A stretch of 64,000 nucleotides of DNA from Candidatus Rokuibacteriota bacterium (GTDB taxonomy: Bacteria > Methylomirabilota > Methylomirabilia > Rokubacteriales > CSP1-6), in assembly GCA_016184365.1 (NCBI GenBank), contig JACPCW010000075.1:145617-209616 (forward strand), in the 5' to 3' direction. The position numbers and the translations under genes were made by a program. The notes beneath the pieces were generated by a model. That model ran no database searches, was not told where the DNA came from, and was given only the letters and a program-made list of their open reading frames with translations. Below, one piece after another: positions 16,370 through 26,525 of this stretch (position 1 is its first letter; each line of letters opens with the position of its first letter).

Positions 16370-16788
16370 TAGGATCGATCTGCCCGAAGTGCGAGGGCCG
16401 GTGGCCCGACGAGCGGTATCGCATCGCGGACCTCGGCGCGTCGGTCGCGTATCTCCACGACGACCAGTACTTCCCCGGATGGACGGTGCTCGTGCTCGAG
16501 CGTCACGCGACGGAGCTCTGGCATCTGGCGGAACGCGAACGCGCGACGCTCATCGAGGACGTCAGCGCCGTCGCGCGCGCGGTCGCCGAGGAGTTTTCGT
16601 CCGTCAAGATGAACTACGCGCTGCTCGGCAACCAGATCGGCCACGTGCACTGGCATCTGATCCCGCGATTGTCCGGCGATCCGGCGCCGAAGATCCCCGT
16701 CTGGGCGCACGGGCATCCGGCCGTCGTGCCCGGTGACGCCGAGCGGACCGAGCGCATCGCTCGGATCCGCGCGCGTCTCGGTCGCTGA
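16354..16788 (+). CDS. HIT-family nucleotide hydrolase/transferase with N-terminal CxxC
   Basis: A 144-residue histidine-triad protein. The triad GHVHWHLIPR lies at about residues 93-102, preceded by NYALLGNQ. Near the N-terminus a CPKC pair could bind zinc or be structural. HIT proteins hydrolyse or transfer nucleoside monophosphates (AMP-lysine, diadenosine polyphosphates and similar); the substrate is unknown here. The only ATG is in the loop of the repeat hairpin at 16354; an in-frame TTG at 16345 lies in its stem. The GTG overlapping the upstream stop (16277) is out of frame, so the gene depends on the repeat for initiation. Confidence 0.88.
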   Translation: MSGPPIGSICPKCEGRWPDERYRIADLGASVAYLHDDQYFPGWTVLVLERHATELWHLAERERATLIEDVSAVARAVAEEFSSVKMNYALLGNQIGHVHWHLIPRLSGDPAPKIPVWAHGHPAVVPGDAERTERIARIRARLGR

Positions 16789-16792
16789 CGCC

Positions 16793-17515
16793 GTGGATCC
16801 CGCGTACGTCTCGCGTCATGTCGAAGAGGAGCGCGAGCACTGGTGGTTTCGCGCGCGCCTCGAAATTCTGCGTGCCGTGTTGCCGCCGCGCGCGCCCGGC
16901 GCGCGACGGCGGCGGGTCGTCGACCTCGGCTGCGGCACGGGGACCGTGCTCGACGCGCTGCACGACCTCGGCGAGACGATCGGCGTGGAGATCGACGACA
17001 CGTTGCGCGGGGTCGCTCTGGTCCGCGGCCTCGACGTGCGGGCCGGCGCGCTGCCGGATCGCGTGCCGGTGGAACCCGGGACGGCGGACGTCGTACTGCT
17101 GCTCGACGTGCTCGAACATCTCGAAGACCCGGCCGCGACGCTCGGCACCGCCCGCGAGCTCCTCGTTCCGCACGGCGTGCTCGTCGTGACCGTGCCGGCG
17201 TACCAGTGGCTGTGGAGCTCGCACGACGTCACGCTCCGCCACAAGCGCCGCTACACGCGTCGGGCGTTGATCAGGCTGGCCACGGATGCCGGGTTCCTGA
17301 TCGACCGGGCGACGTACTTCAACACGCTCCTCTTTCCCGCGCTCGCGGTCGTCCGTCTCGTCGGCCGGCTGCAGGGACGGAACGGCCACGATCTGAAGCG
17401 ACCCGCGCCGATCGTCAACCGCCTCCTCGAGCGCGTGTTCGCGGCCGAGCGGCATCTCATCCGGCGCGTCGCGCTGCCGTTCGGGAACTCCATCCTGCTG
17501 CTCGCGCACACATGA
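16793..17515 (+). CDS. Class I SAM-dependent methyltransferase
   Basis: A 240-residue methyltransferase. The SAM-binding motif VVDLGCGTGTVLDAL is near residue 43, followed by an acidic residue in TIGVEIDD and LLLDVLEHLEDP (post motif I/II). The N-terminus has HWWFRARLEIL, and the C-terminal half is hydrophobic (FNTLLFPALAVVRLVGRL), as in methyltransferases of polyprenyl or glycan pathways. The GTG at 16793 is 4 nt after the HIT stop and is the first usable start. It is coupled by ATGA to the following membrane glycosyltransferase. The acceptor is unknown; a lipid-linked sugar or lipid is a reasonable guess from the neighbours. Confidence 0.88.
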   Translation: MDPAYVSRHVEEEREHWWFRARLEILRAVLPPRAPGARRRRVVDLGCGTGTVLDALHDLGETIGVEIDDTLRGVALVRGLDVRAGALPDRVPVEPGTADVVLLLDVLEHLEDPAATLGTARELLVPHGVLVVTVPAYQWLWSSHDVTLRHKRRYTRRALIRLATDAGFLIDRATYFNTLLFPALAVVRLVGRLQGRNGHDLKRPAPIVNRLLERVFAAERHLIRRVALPFGNSILLLAHT

Positions 17516-19671
17516 CGTTGTCGAAACCGTCGCTCGCGTGGCCGCTGGTGGTCTTCACGCTGCTCGTCATCGCGGGTGCCGCCTGGGTGGCCCTCGACCG
17601 GCGGCCGCCGGAGTGGGACCACGCCAACCATCTGGAACGCGCGCTGCTCTGCGGGCGCGACCTGCGGACCGGCGACGTGCAGGCCATCATCGAGCGTTCG
17701 TCCTTCTATCCGGCGTTCGTGCCGTGCGCCGCGGCGCTGTTCTCGCTCCTCATTCCGAGCCACGAGCTCGCCGCGCAGTTCGTGATGTGGCTCGCGCTCG
17801 GCTTCGGGATCCTCGCGACCTACCTGCTTGGACGGCGTGTCGCCAGCCCGGCGGTCGGCGCGGTCGCCGCGGTGCTCTTCGGCACGGCGCCGTTCGTCGC
17901 GTACATCGTGCTGAGGTTCCAGCTCGATCTGCCGCTCGCGGCCATGGTGGCGCTGACGCTCTGGGCGCTGGCCTCATCGGCATCGTTCACACGGCGCGGC
18001 TGGTCGCTTGCGACCGGGGTGCTCTTCGGCCTCGGGATGCTCACGAAGCCGCCGTTCGCCGTCTACGTGATGCCCGCGGTGCTGCTCGCGCTCCGTCGCA
18101 TCCGCCATCCCGGGGTGGCCATCAACATGGCGATCGCCACCGTGATCGCGATCGTCGTCTCGTTGCCCTGGTACGGCCCGCGGGCGCTCGGGCTCCTGGC
18201 GCAGGTGACGGCGCGATCGGGGAAACAGGCGGCCGAAGCCGGCCAGCCGGACACGCTGACCGCGGCGAGCCTCTTTTTCTATCCGCGGTGGTTCGTCACA
18301 CAGTTCGGCGTCGTGGCCATCGTGCTCTTCCTCGTCGGCCTGGTGATGGCCGCCCGGCGCCGCCAGGGCCTCATTCTCGTGAGCGTCATCGCCCCGTTCG
18401 CCTTGTTCCTCGTCATCCAGAACAAGAACCTCCGATACACGCTGCCGATCCTTCCCGCCGCGGCCGTCATCGCGGCGCTCGCCGTCGACGCGCTGCGCGA
18501 GCGTGGCCGTGTCGCCATTGCCGCGATCGTCGGGATCGGCGCGGTCGCCCAGGTCGCGGGAACGATGTTCGCCGTCCCGTCGGTCGGGCAACTCCCCGGG
18601 CTCGCGGTCCCGTGGGTGATCCAGTCACCGCCGATGCTCGACGACTGGAAGCAACGCCCGATCCTCGAGCTCCTCGAGCGCACGGCGGGCTCGGCGCCGG
18701 CGACGGTCAGCGTCGTGCCGAACGTCGATTACTTCTCGGTGAGCAACTTCCGGTACTACGCGCTGCGCGACGGCCTGTCGTTCCGGTGGATGCGCGCGTG
18801 GGACGCGGCGCCGCTCGGCGTGGACTACATCGTGATGAAGTCGGGAGCGCAGGGGCCGAGCTGGACCGCGGAGAAGCCACGCCGCATCGGTGAGCGGTTC
18901 GAGACGGACGCGCGCTTCGCGCAGATCTTTCCCGCGATCGGCGAGTTCCGGCTGCCCGATGGCTCGGTCGCGACGGTGCGCGCGCGGCGGATACCGCCGT
19001 CAGCCACGCCGCCCGAGCGGATCGCGGCGGCGGTGGCGGCGGCCGTGCGGCGTGAGATCCGGGCGTTCGCCCGCGATGTCGACGGCCTCGACATCGTCGT
19101 CGACGGCGATGCCGATCTCGCCCGGGGCCGCCTGAAGCAGTTGACGATCACCGCGCGCTCGGCGCTCGTCGGCGAGCTCAAGCGCGCTGATGCGGCGCTG
19201 CTCCGTGTGCACGACCTTCGCATCACCGCGACGCATCTCCTCGTCGACCCGGCCACGGTCGTCGAGCGTGGACGTTTCGAGCTGCTGGACGCGGACCGGA
19301 TCACCGTCGAGCAGGGCCGGATCGACGCCGCGGATCTGCAGGCGTTTCTCTCCGGACTCCGTCGGTTCCGCCGTGCCACGGTCGTGCTCGAGAACGGCAC
19401 GGCGGTCATCAGGCTCCAGCAGGCCGGTCCGGACGTGAGCGCGCGCCTGCGATTCATGCCGGCCGACGACCGGCCATTCATGCTGGTCGCGGACGAGGTC
19501 GCGCTGGGGCGGCTGGTCCTGCCGTCGGCGCTGGTCAACTGGGTCGTGAGGAACTACGATCCGACGCCGCGCATGGCGGCGCGCCTGCCGGTTCCGGTGC
19601 GGGTGCGGCCGATCGCGATCGGACCCGATGCGGTCCGGATCGGCGGCGCGGGGGAGGCGGGTCGACGATGA
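17512..19671 (+). CDS. Membrane GT-C glycosyltransferase fused to a DUF2993/LmeA-like domain
   Basis: A 719-residue protein of two parts. Residues about 1-500 are a polytopic GT-C (GT39/GT83-like) glycosyltransferase: a first membrane helix, then RRPPEWDHANHLERAL with the probable catalytic aspartate near residue 36, then many hydrophobic helices and a soluble segment. Such enzymes use polyprenyl-phosphate sugars on the outer face of the membrane. Residues about 503-705 are soluble, with the alternating strand pattern and phrases such as DLRITATHLLVDP and FELLDADRI that resemble DUF2993, the fold of the mycobacterial lipid-binding protein LmeA. The latter assignment is by eye. The start ATG overlaps the methyltransferase stop (ATGA). 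The polyprenyl-phosphate sugar synthase three genes upstream could supply its donor. Confidence 0.82.
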   Translation: MTLSKPSLAWPLVVFTLLVIAGAAWVALDRRPPEWDHANHLERALLCGRDLRTGDVQAIIERSSFYPAFVPCAAALFSLLIPSHELAAQFVMWLALGFGILATYLLGRRVASPAVGAVAAVLFGTAPFVAYIVLRFQLDLPLAAMVALTLWALASSASFTRRGWSLATGVLFGLGMLTKPPFAVYVMPAVLLALRRIRHPGVAINMAIATVIAIVVSLPWYGPRALGLLAQVTARSGKQAAEAGQPDTLTAASLFFYPRWFVTQFGVVAIVLFLVGLVMAARRRQGLILVSVIAPFALFLVIQNKNLRYTLPILPAAAVIAALAVDALRERGRVAIAAIVGIGAVAQVAGTMFAVPSVGQLPGLAVPWVIQSPPMLDDWKQRPILELLERTAGSAPATVSVVPNVDYFSVSNFRYYALRDGLSFRWMRAWDAAPLGVDYIVMKSGAQGPSWTAEKPRRIGERFETDARFAQIFPAIGEFRLPDGSVATVRARRIPPSATPPERIAAAVAAAVRREIRAFARDVDGLDIVVDGDADLARGRLKQLTITARSALVGELKRADAALLRVHDLRITATHLLVDPATVVERGRFELLDADRITVEQGRIDAADLQAFLSGLRRFRRATVVLENGTAVIRLQQAGPDVSARLRFMPADDRPFMLVADEVALGRLVLPSALVNWVVRNYDPTPRMAARLPVPVRVRPIAIGPDAVRIGGAGEAGRR

Positions 19672-20396
19672 CAGCGGAAAAGGGGGGTCGAGGCAGGCGC
19701 CGGGTCCCCCGGCGGCTGCCGAGCGCTGGGGGCCTGGGGGCCATGTCGGGGCCCCCAGACAAAAAATCGCGCGCGCGGACGATCCTGCGCCACCTCGAGC
19801 GCGCCTATCCGGACGCGAAGTGCGCGTTGAGTTTCGAGACGCCGCTCGAGCTGCTCGTCGCGACGATCCTGTCCGCGCAGTGCACGGACGAGCGCGTGAA
19901 CATCGTCACGCGCGATCTCTTCACGAAGTATCGGAGCGCGGCCGCGTACGCGCGGGCGAACCCCGCGACGTTCGAGGCGGAGATCCGCTCGACCGGGTTC
20001 TACCGCGCCAAGGCGCGGTCGGTGATCGGCATGGCGAAGGCCCTCGTCGAGGAGCACGGCGGCGACGTGCCGCGCGATCTCGAGGCGCTGCGGAAACTCC
20101 CCGGTGTCGGCCTCAAGACGGCGAGCGTCCTGCTCGGGAACGCCTTCGGCACGCCGGCGATCGCGGTGGACACGCACGTGTTCCGGATCTCGCAGCGTCT
20201 CGGCCTCGCGAAGGGCGACGACCCGGACCGCATCCACGACCAGCTCACGGAGGTCCTGCCGCGCGCGCAATGGACGCGTGCCTGCCATCTCATCCAGGCG
20301 CACGGCCGGCGCACGTGCACGGCGCGGAAGCCCGCCTGTCCGGCCTGTCCGGTGCGCGCGCTCTGTCCCTGGCCCGACAAGACGCGCGCCGTTTGA
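19668..20396 (+). CDS. nth: Endonuclease III (DNA glycosylase/AP lyase)
   Basis: A 242-residue protein; without the repeat-encoded N-terminus it would be 217, close to E. coli Nth. It has the helix-hairpin-helix LPGVGLKTASVLLGNAF with the catalytic lysine, the aspartate in VDTHVFRISQRLG, and the four-cysteine iron-sulfur loop near the C-terminus (C...C.AC..C pattern in CTARKPACPACPVRALC). It removes oxidised pyrimidines and cleaves abasic sites. Two starts are possible: ATG 19668, overlapping the upstream stop and preceded by GGAGG at 19652-19656, or the ATG at 19743 in the repeat hairpin loop. Both are in frame; the first is chosen for its ribosome binding site. Confidence 0.93.
   Translation: MTAEKGGRGRRRVPRRLPSAGGLGAMSGPPDKKSRARTILRHLERAYPDAKCALSFETPLELLVATILSAQCTDERVNIVTRDLFTKYRSAAAYARANPATFEAEIRSTGFYRAKARSVIGMAKALVEEHGGDVPRDLEALRKLPGVGLKTASVLLGNAFGTPAIAVDTHVFRISQRLGLAKGDDPDRIHDQLTEVLPRAQWTRACHLIQAHGRRTCTARKPACPACPVRALCPWPDKTRAV
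19692..19758 (+). repeat. Two-hairpin repeat, copy 3 (within the nth N-terminus)
   Basis: First hairpin 19692-19720: outer stem GGCAG/CTGCC, where copy 2 has GGCGG/CCGCC, so the A-T pair replaces a G-C pair; inner CCGGG/CCCGG around TCC. Spacer CGAGCGCTGGGGGC. Second hairpin 19734-19758: 9-bp stem CTGGGGGCC/GGCCCCCAG, loop ATGTCGG at 19743-19749 with the ATG in frame with nth. Confidence 0.87.
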
Positions 20397-20421
20397 CACT
20401 CCACGCCTTTTACTTTAAGGT
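20393..20421 (+). promoter_or_regulatory. Promoter of rplM-rpsI
   Basis: A perfect TTGACA (20393-20398) overlaps the nth stop codon and is followed after 17 nt by TAAGGT (20416-20421); TTTAAG two bases upstream is an alternative -10. The transcript would start about 50 nt before rplM. Confidence 0.6.
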
Positions 20422-20478
20422 AGGACGTTGCGAATTCTTCTGTCCTGACGGCCACTTGGACCTTCGAAAGGGAACGTA

Positions 20479-20916
20479 ATGCCGACGCCGATGCCGACCG
20501 AGACCGAGATCGAAACGAACCGTCGATGGTTCGTCGTTGACGCGGAAGGAAAGGTGCTGGGGCGCCTTGCCACCCGGATCGCCACGATCCTCCGCGGCAA
20601 GCACAAGCCCACGTACGCGCCGCACCTCGACGTCGGCGATCACGTCATCGTCGTGAACGCGGAGAAGATCCACCTGAGCGGCCGCAAGCGCAGCGACAAG
20701 ATGTATCGCTGGCACACCGGGTACATCGGCGGACTCAAAGAAGTGCCCGCCGAAGAGATGATCAAGAGCCATCCCGAGCGCGTGATCGAGTGGGCCGTGC
20801 AGGGAATGCTCCCGAAGACCCGGCTCGGCCGGGCGATGGCCAAGAAGCTCAAGGTCTACCGCGGCAGCGCGCATCCGCACGACGCTCAGCAGCCGCAGGG
20901 TCTGGAGGTGCGCTGA
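20479..20916 (+). CDS. rplM: 50S ribosomal protein L13
   Basis: A 145-residue protein with the full L13 pattern: [59 protein letters not shown] and [24 protein letters not shown]13 binds 23S rRNA early in large-subunit assembly. About a dozen residues precede the core ([13 protein letters not shown]); a second in-frame ATG at 20491 could also be the start. It overlaps rpsI by 1 nt (TGATG), the classical rplM-rpsI pair. Confidence 0.97.
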   Translation: MPTPMPTETEIETNRRWFVVDAEGKVLGRLATRIATILRGKHKPTYAPHLDVGDHVIVVNAEKIHLSGRKRSDKMYRWHTGYIGGLKEVPAEEMIKSHPERVIEWAVQGMLPKTRLGRAMAKKLKVYRGSAHPHDAQQPQGLEVR

Positions 20917-21311
20917 TGGCGGTCATGGAGCGGTTCTACGGCACCGGTCGGCGCAAGACGTCGATCGCCCGCGTCTGGATCCGGCCCGGGACGGGGCGCG
21001 TCCTGGTGAACAAGCGTCCGTTCGAGGACTACTTCCCGCGCGAGACGCTGCGCATGATCATCGCGCAGCCGTTCGCGGTCACGAACACGCTCGGCCAGTT
21101 CGACATGATCACCACGGTCGCCGGCGGTGGCCCGACGGGCCAGGCCGGCGCCGTGCGCCACGGTCTCGCGCGCGCGCTGACGCGCTTCGACGAGAAGCTG
21201 CGGCTCGCGCTGAAGAAGGCCGGTCTGCTGACGCGCGATCCGCGGATGCGTGAGCGCAAGAAATACGGCCAGCCGGGCGCCCGCCAGAAGTTCCAGTATT
21301 CGAAGCGGTAG
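20916..21311 (+). CDS. rpsI: 30S ribosomal protein S9
   Basis: A 131-residue S9 with [16 protein letters not shown] at the N-terminus, the [23 protein letters not shown] core and the basic C-terminal tail ending KFQYSKR, whose last arginine contacts tRNA in the P site. The ATG overlaps the rplM stop by one base. It is preceded by GGAGG around 20904. Confidence 0.97.
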   Translation: MAVMERFYGTGRRKTSIARVWIRPGTGRVLVNKRPFEDYFPRETLRMIIAQPFAVTNTLGQFDMITTVAGGGPTGQAGAVRHGLARALTRFDEKLRLALKKAGLLTRDPRMRERKKYGQPGARQKFQYSKR

Positions 21312-21324
21312 GAGTACCGCGTCA

Positions 21325-22380
21325 GTGACGAAGGTCCGCGTCGCCGTCGCCGGCGCGAGCGGTTACATGGGGGCGGAGCTGCTCCGCCTCCTGCTCGTTC
21401 ATCCGCGCGTCGAGCTCACGGGCGTGACCTCGGAGCGCCTGGCCGGTGAGCGGCTCGACCGGAGCTTTCCGCACCTTCGCGGCCTCACCGACCTCGAATT
21501 CCACGACCTGCGGCCGGAGTGGCTCGCGGACGTCGCGGACATCGTCTTCCTGGCGCTGCCGCACATGGAGTCGCAGCGCGCCGTGCCGGGACTCCGTGCG
21601 GCCGGCCGCAAGGTGATCGACCTCTCCGCCGACTACCGGCTGCGCGACGCGACCGACTACGTCACCTGGTACAAGGCGGCGCACATCGATCCGGCGGGCC
21701 TCGGCGAAGCGGTGTACGGACTGCCGGAGCTTCATCGCAAGGCGATCGCCGGTGCGTCGCTCGTCGCCAATCCCGGCTGCTATCCGGCCGGAGCGGTGCT
21801 CGCCACGGCGCCGCTGTTCCGGAACGGGCTCGCCCGGCTCGACGGCGTCGTCATCGACGGCAAGTCGGGCGTGACTGGCGCGGGTGCCCAGGGCCGGAAG
21901 GTCGACCCGATGTATCTCTTCACCGAGGCGAACGAGAACGTGCAGGCGTACGGGCTCGCGTCGCACCGGCACACCCCGGAAATAGAGCAGGAATTGTCGC
22001 TACTTGCGGGTGCAGCGCTGAAGGTCTCCTTCACCCCGCATCTGGTCCCCCTGAATCGAGGGCTGTTCACCACCGCGTCCGTGGTGCTCGCGTCTCCGCT
22101 GTCGACCGCTGACCTCACGGCGGTCTACCGCGAGGTCTACGCGGGCGAGCCGTTCGTCCGCGTGCTGGGCGACGGCGACCGGCCGACGACGCGCGCCGTC
22201 GTCGGGTCGAACTACTGTGACGTGGCCATCGTCGCGGACACCCGCACCGGCCGCGCCGTGTGCGTCTCCGCGCTCGACAACCTCGGCAAGGGCGGCTCGT
22301 CCAACGGCGTCCAGAATCTCAACATCCTGTGCGGGTGGCCGGAGCGGACGGGGCTCGAGGCCGCGCCGGTCTATCCCTGA
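21325..22380 (+). CDS. argC: N-acetyl-gamma-glutamyl-phosphate reductase
   Basis: A 351-residue enzyme of arginine synthesis that reduces N-acetylglutamyl phosphate with NADPH. It begins VRVAVAGASGYMGAELLRLL (dinucleotide binding), has the catalytic cysteine in SLVANPGCYPAGAVLA (about residue 152), and GKSGVTGAGAQGRK and HRHTPEIEQEL downstream. The GTG at 21325 has GGAG at 21311-21314 as ribosome binding site. It is 13 nt after rpsI, so it is probably on the same transcript, and is followed directly by argJ. Confidence 0.96.
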   Translation: MTKVRVAVAGASGYMGAELLRLLLVHPRVELTGVTSERLAGERLDRSFPHLRGLTDLEFHDLRPEWLADVADIVFLALPHMESQRAVPGLRAAGRKVIDLSADYRLRDATDYVTWYKAAHIDPAGLGEAVYGLPELHRKAIAGASLVANPGCYPAGAVLATAPLFRNGLARLDGVVIDGKSGVTGAGAQGRKVDPMYLFTEANENVQAYGLASHRHTPEIEQELSLLAGAALKVSFTPHLVPLNRGLFTTASVVLASPLSTADLTAVYREVYAGEPFVRVLGDGDRPTTRAVVGSNYCDVAIVADTRTGRAVCVSALDNLGKGGSSNGVQNLNILCGWPERTGLEAAPVYP

Positions 22381-22394
22381 AAGCGGGCTACAGG

Positions 22395-23609
22395 TTGCCG
22401 GAGCTCGAGTGGCTCGACGGCGGCATCACTGCCGTCCCGGGCATCCTCGCCAGCGGTGTCGCCGCGGGCATCAAGCCGAGCGGGAAGAAGGACCTCGCCC
22501 TCATCTATTCGTCGTCGCCGGGCCGCGCCGCGGCCGTGTTCACGGCCAACCAGGTGAAGGGCGCGCCCGTCCTCGTCTCGATGCAGCACGTGCGCGGCGG
22601 CGTCGCCCAGGCCATCGTCGCGTCGAGCGGCTGTGCGAACGTGTGCACGGGTGAGCAGGGCGTCCGCGACGCGCGTGAGATGACGCGGATCGTCGCCGAT
22701 CAGCTGCGGATCAAGCCGGAGCACGTGCTGATCGCCGCCACCGGCGTGATCGGCGCGCCGATGCCGATGGACAAGATCCGCTCCGCGCTGCCGAAGCTCG
22801 TGAAGTCGCTGTCGCCGCAGGGCGGCCGCCACGCGAACGAGGCGATCATGACGACGGACACGCGGCCGAAGGAAGCGGCCGTGCGGATCGACGTCGGCGG
22901 CCGCCCGGTGACGATCGGCGGCATGGCCAAGGGCGCCGCGATGATCGAGCCGCACCTGGCGACCATGCTCGCCTTCATCGCCACGGACGCCGCGGTCACG
23001 CGCGATGCGCTCGACGCCGTGACCCGCCGCGCCGTCGACCGCTCGTTCAACCGCGTGACGATCGACAGCGACCAGTCGACGAGCGACACCGTGTTCGTCG
23101 TCGCCAACGGCGCGGCCCAGAACGCGCCGCTCGCGCCGGGCATGCGCGGGCTCACGCAGTTCGCGCGCGGCCTCGCCGCCGTCATGGAGCGGCTCGCGCG
23201 CCAGATGGTGCAGGACGGCGAAGGCGCGACGAAGCTCGTCGCGGTCACGGTCCGCGGCGCCGCGAGCAAGCGGGACGCGCTGGCCGCGGCCCGGGCGATC
23301 GCCAACTCGCCGCTCGTGAAGACGGCGATCAACGGCGCGGATCCGAACTGGGGCCGGCTGATGATGGCGATCGGCAAATCGCCGGCCCGGGTGGACGCCG
23401 GACGCGTGGCGATCGCGTTCGACGCGGAGACGATCGTGGAAGGCGGCGTCCAGAAGGAGGGCGTGCGCCTCGAACGCATCCGGGAGATCATGGGTGGGTC
23501 GGAGTACACCATCACGGTGGACCTCGGTCTCGGCCGGGCCGAGGAAACAGTCTGGACGTGTGATCTCTCCGAGGAATACGTCCGGCTGAACTCGAAGTAC
23601 ACGACCTGA
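22395..23609 (+). CDS. argJ: Bifunctional glutamate N-acetyltransferase / amino-acid N-acetyltransferase
   Basis: A 404-residue ArgJ. The self-cleavage site that yields the two chains is present: [16 protein letters not shown] contains the conserved K-G-A/S-x-M-I pattern, and [14 protein letters not shown] lies in the second half. It moves acetyl groups from acetylornithine to glutamate (and often uses acetyl-CoA), closing the acetyl cycle of arginine synthesis. No ATG or GTG exists near the expected N-terminus; TTG at 22395, 15 nt after the argC stop, is chosen, giving the usual length. A CTG overlapping the argC stop (22377) is a less likely alternative. Confidence 0.93.
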   Translation: MPELEWLDGGITAVPGILASGVAAGIKPSGKKDLALIYSSSPGRAAAVFTANQVKGAPVLVSMQHVRGGVAQAIVASSGCANVCTGEQGVRDAREMTRIVADQLRIKPEHVLIAATGVIGAPMPMDKIRSALPKLVKSLSPQGGRHANEAIMTTDTRPKEAAVRIDVGGRPVTIGGMAKGAAMIEPHLATMLAFIATDAAVTRDALDAVTRRAVDRSFNRVTIDSDQSTSDTVFVVANGAAQNAPLAPGMRGLTQFARGLAAVMERLARQMVQDGEGATKLVAVTVRGAASKRDALAAARAIANSPLVKTAINGADPNWGRLMMAIGKSPARVDAGRVAIAFDAETIVEGGVQKEGVRLERIREIMGGSEYTITVDLGLGRAEETVWTCDLSEEYVRLNSKYTT

Positions 23610-23654
23610 CGGCCTATCACGCACGCCGCGCACGACACGGTGCGGAGCGGAAGA

Positions 23655-23672
23655 GGGTCCGAGGACGGACCC
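23655..23672 (+). promoter_or_regulatory. Hairpin in the rpsB leader
   Basis: The 106-nt gap between argJ and rpsB holds a perfect 7-bp hairpin, GGGTCCG/CGGACCC with loop AGGA. No T-run follows, so it is not a typical terminator. It could be an autoregulatory site for S2 or simply a structured leader. A strong ribosome binding site, AAGGAGG, precedes the rpsB ATG. Confidence 0.35.
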
Positions 23673-23715
23673 GGGCTCCGAACGCGCGGCGGAGGAATCA
23701 ACCGAAGGAGGACCG

Positions 23716-25813
<2,098 letters not shown>

Positions 25814-25822
25814 CGGGATGAA

Positions 25823-25930
25823 GGGCGCAGCCGCAGCACGGCGTGGCAGCGGGAGGTGAGGCCGATCGACGGCCGAGCCGACACTACGATGAAGTCCCGC
25901 TAGGCGGAGCGTGTGCGAGGCGAGTCAGTG
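25823..25930 (+). repeat. Dispersed GC-rich repeat (family C), copy 1, upstream of frr
   Basis: This 108-nt segment starts GGGCGCAGCCGCAGCACGGC, continues with GGGAGGTGAGGCCG and CGACGGCCGAGCCGA, and ends GTGCGAGGCGAGTCAGTG. The same order of blocks occurs twice at 60993-61161. It contains a small hairpin GGCCG/CGGCC. It fills the pyrH-frr gap. Confidence 0.85.
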
Positions 25931-25942
25931 GGAGGACCAACC

Positions 25943-26497
25943 ATGCAGGCGCTGCTGAAGGACATGGAAACGCGGATGCAGGCGGCGGTCGACACGCTCG
26001 GTCGCGAGTTCGCCAGCGTGCGCACGGGTCGGGCGTCGGCCGCGCTGCTCGATCCGATCCGGGTCGACTACTACGGCACGCCGACGGCGATCAATCAGAT
26101 GGCGTCGGTTGCGGTCCCCGACGCGCGGGCGATCACGATCCAGCCCTGGGAGGCGAACCAGCTCGGCGCGATCGAGAAGGCGATCATGAAGTCGGACCTC
26201 GGCCTCACGCCGGTGAACGACGGCAAGCTGATCCGCCTGACGATGCCGACGCTCACCGAGGAGCGCAGGAAGCAGCTCGCGAGGACCGTCGGCAAGATCG
26301 CCGAGGAAGGCCGCGTGGCCATCCGGAACGTCCGCCGCGAGGCGAACGACAAGCTGAAGGGCATGGCGAAGGACAAGCGCGTCTCCGAGGACGAAGAGCG
26401 CCGCGGCCACGACCAGATCCAGAAGACGACGGACCGCTTCATCGCGAAGGTCGACGAGCTCCTCAAGAAGAAGGAGCAGGAGATCCTTTCATTCTGA
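25943..26497 (+). CDS. frr: Ribosome recycling factor
   Basis: A 184-residue RRF with the standard helices: METRMQAAVDTLGREFASVRTG-type N-terminus, RASAALLDPIRVDYYGTPTA, IQPWEANQLGAIEKAI, and LTEERRKQLARTVGKIAEEGR. It splits post-termination ribosomes with EF-G. The ATG at 25943 is preceded by GGGAGGA at 25930-25936. An in-frame start at 25913 would lie within repeat family C and is not preferred. Confidence 0.97.
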   Translation: MQALLKDMETRMQAAVDTLGREFASVRTGRASAALLDPIRVDYYGTPTAINQMASVAVPDARAITIQPWEANQLGAIEKAIMKSDLGLTPVNDGKLIRLTMPTLTEERRKQLARTVGKIAEEGRVAIRNVRREANDKLKGMAKDKRVSEDEERRGHDQIQKTTDRFIAKVDELLKKKEQEILSF

Positions 26498-26525
26498 TGC
26501 GGACCGGCGGGTACCATGAGGACCC

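Noticed and set aside
20393-20478. A tRNA gene or riboswitch in the rplM leader or other intergenic regions
   Set aside because: No cloverleaf, T-loop consensus or known aptamer pattern was found; the gaps are short and explained by promoters, hairpins or repeats.
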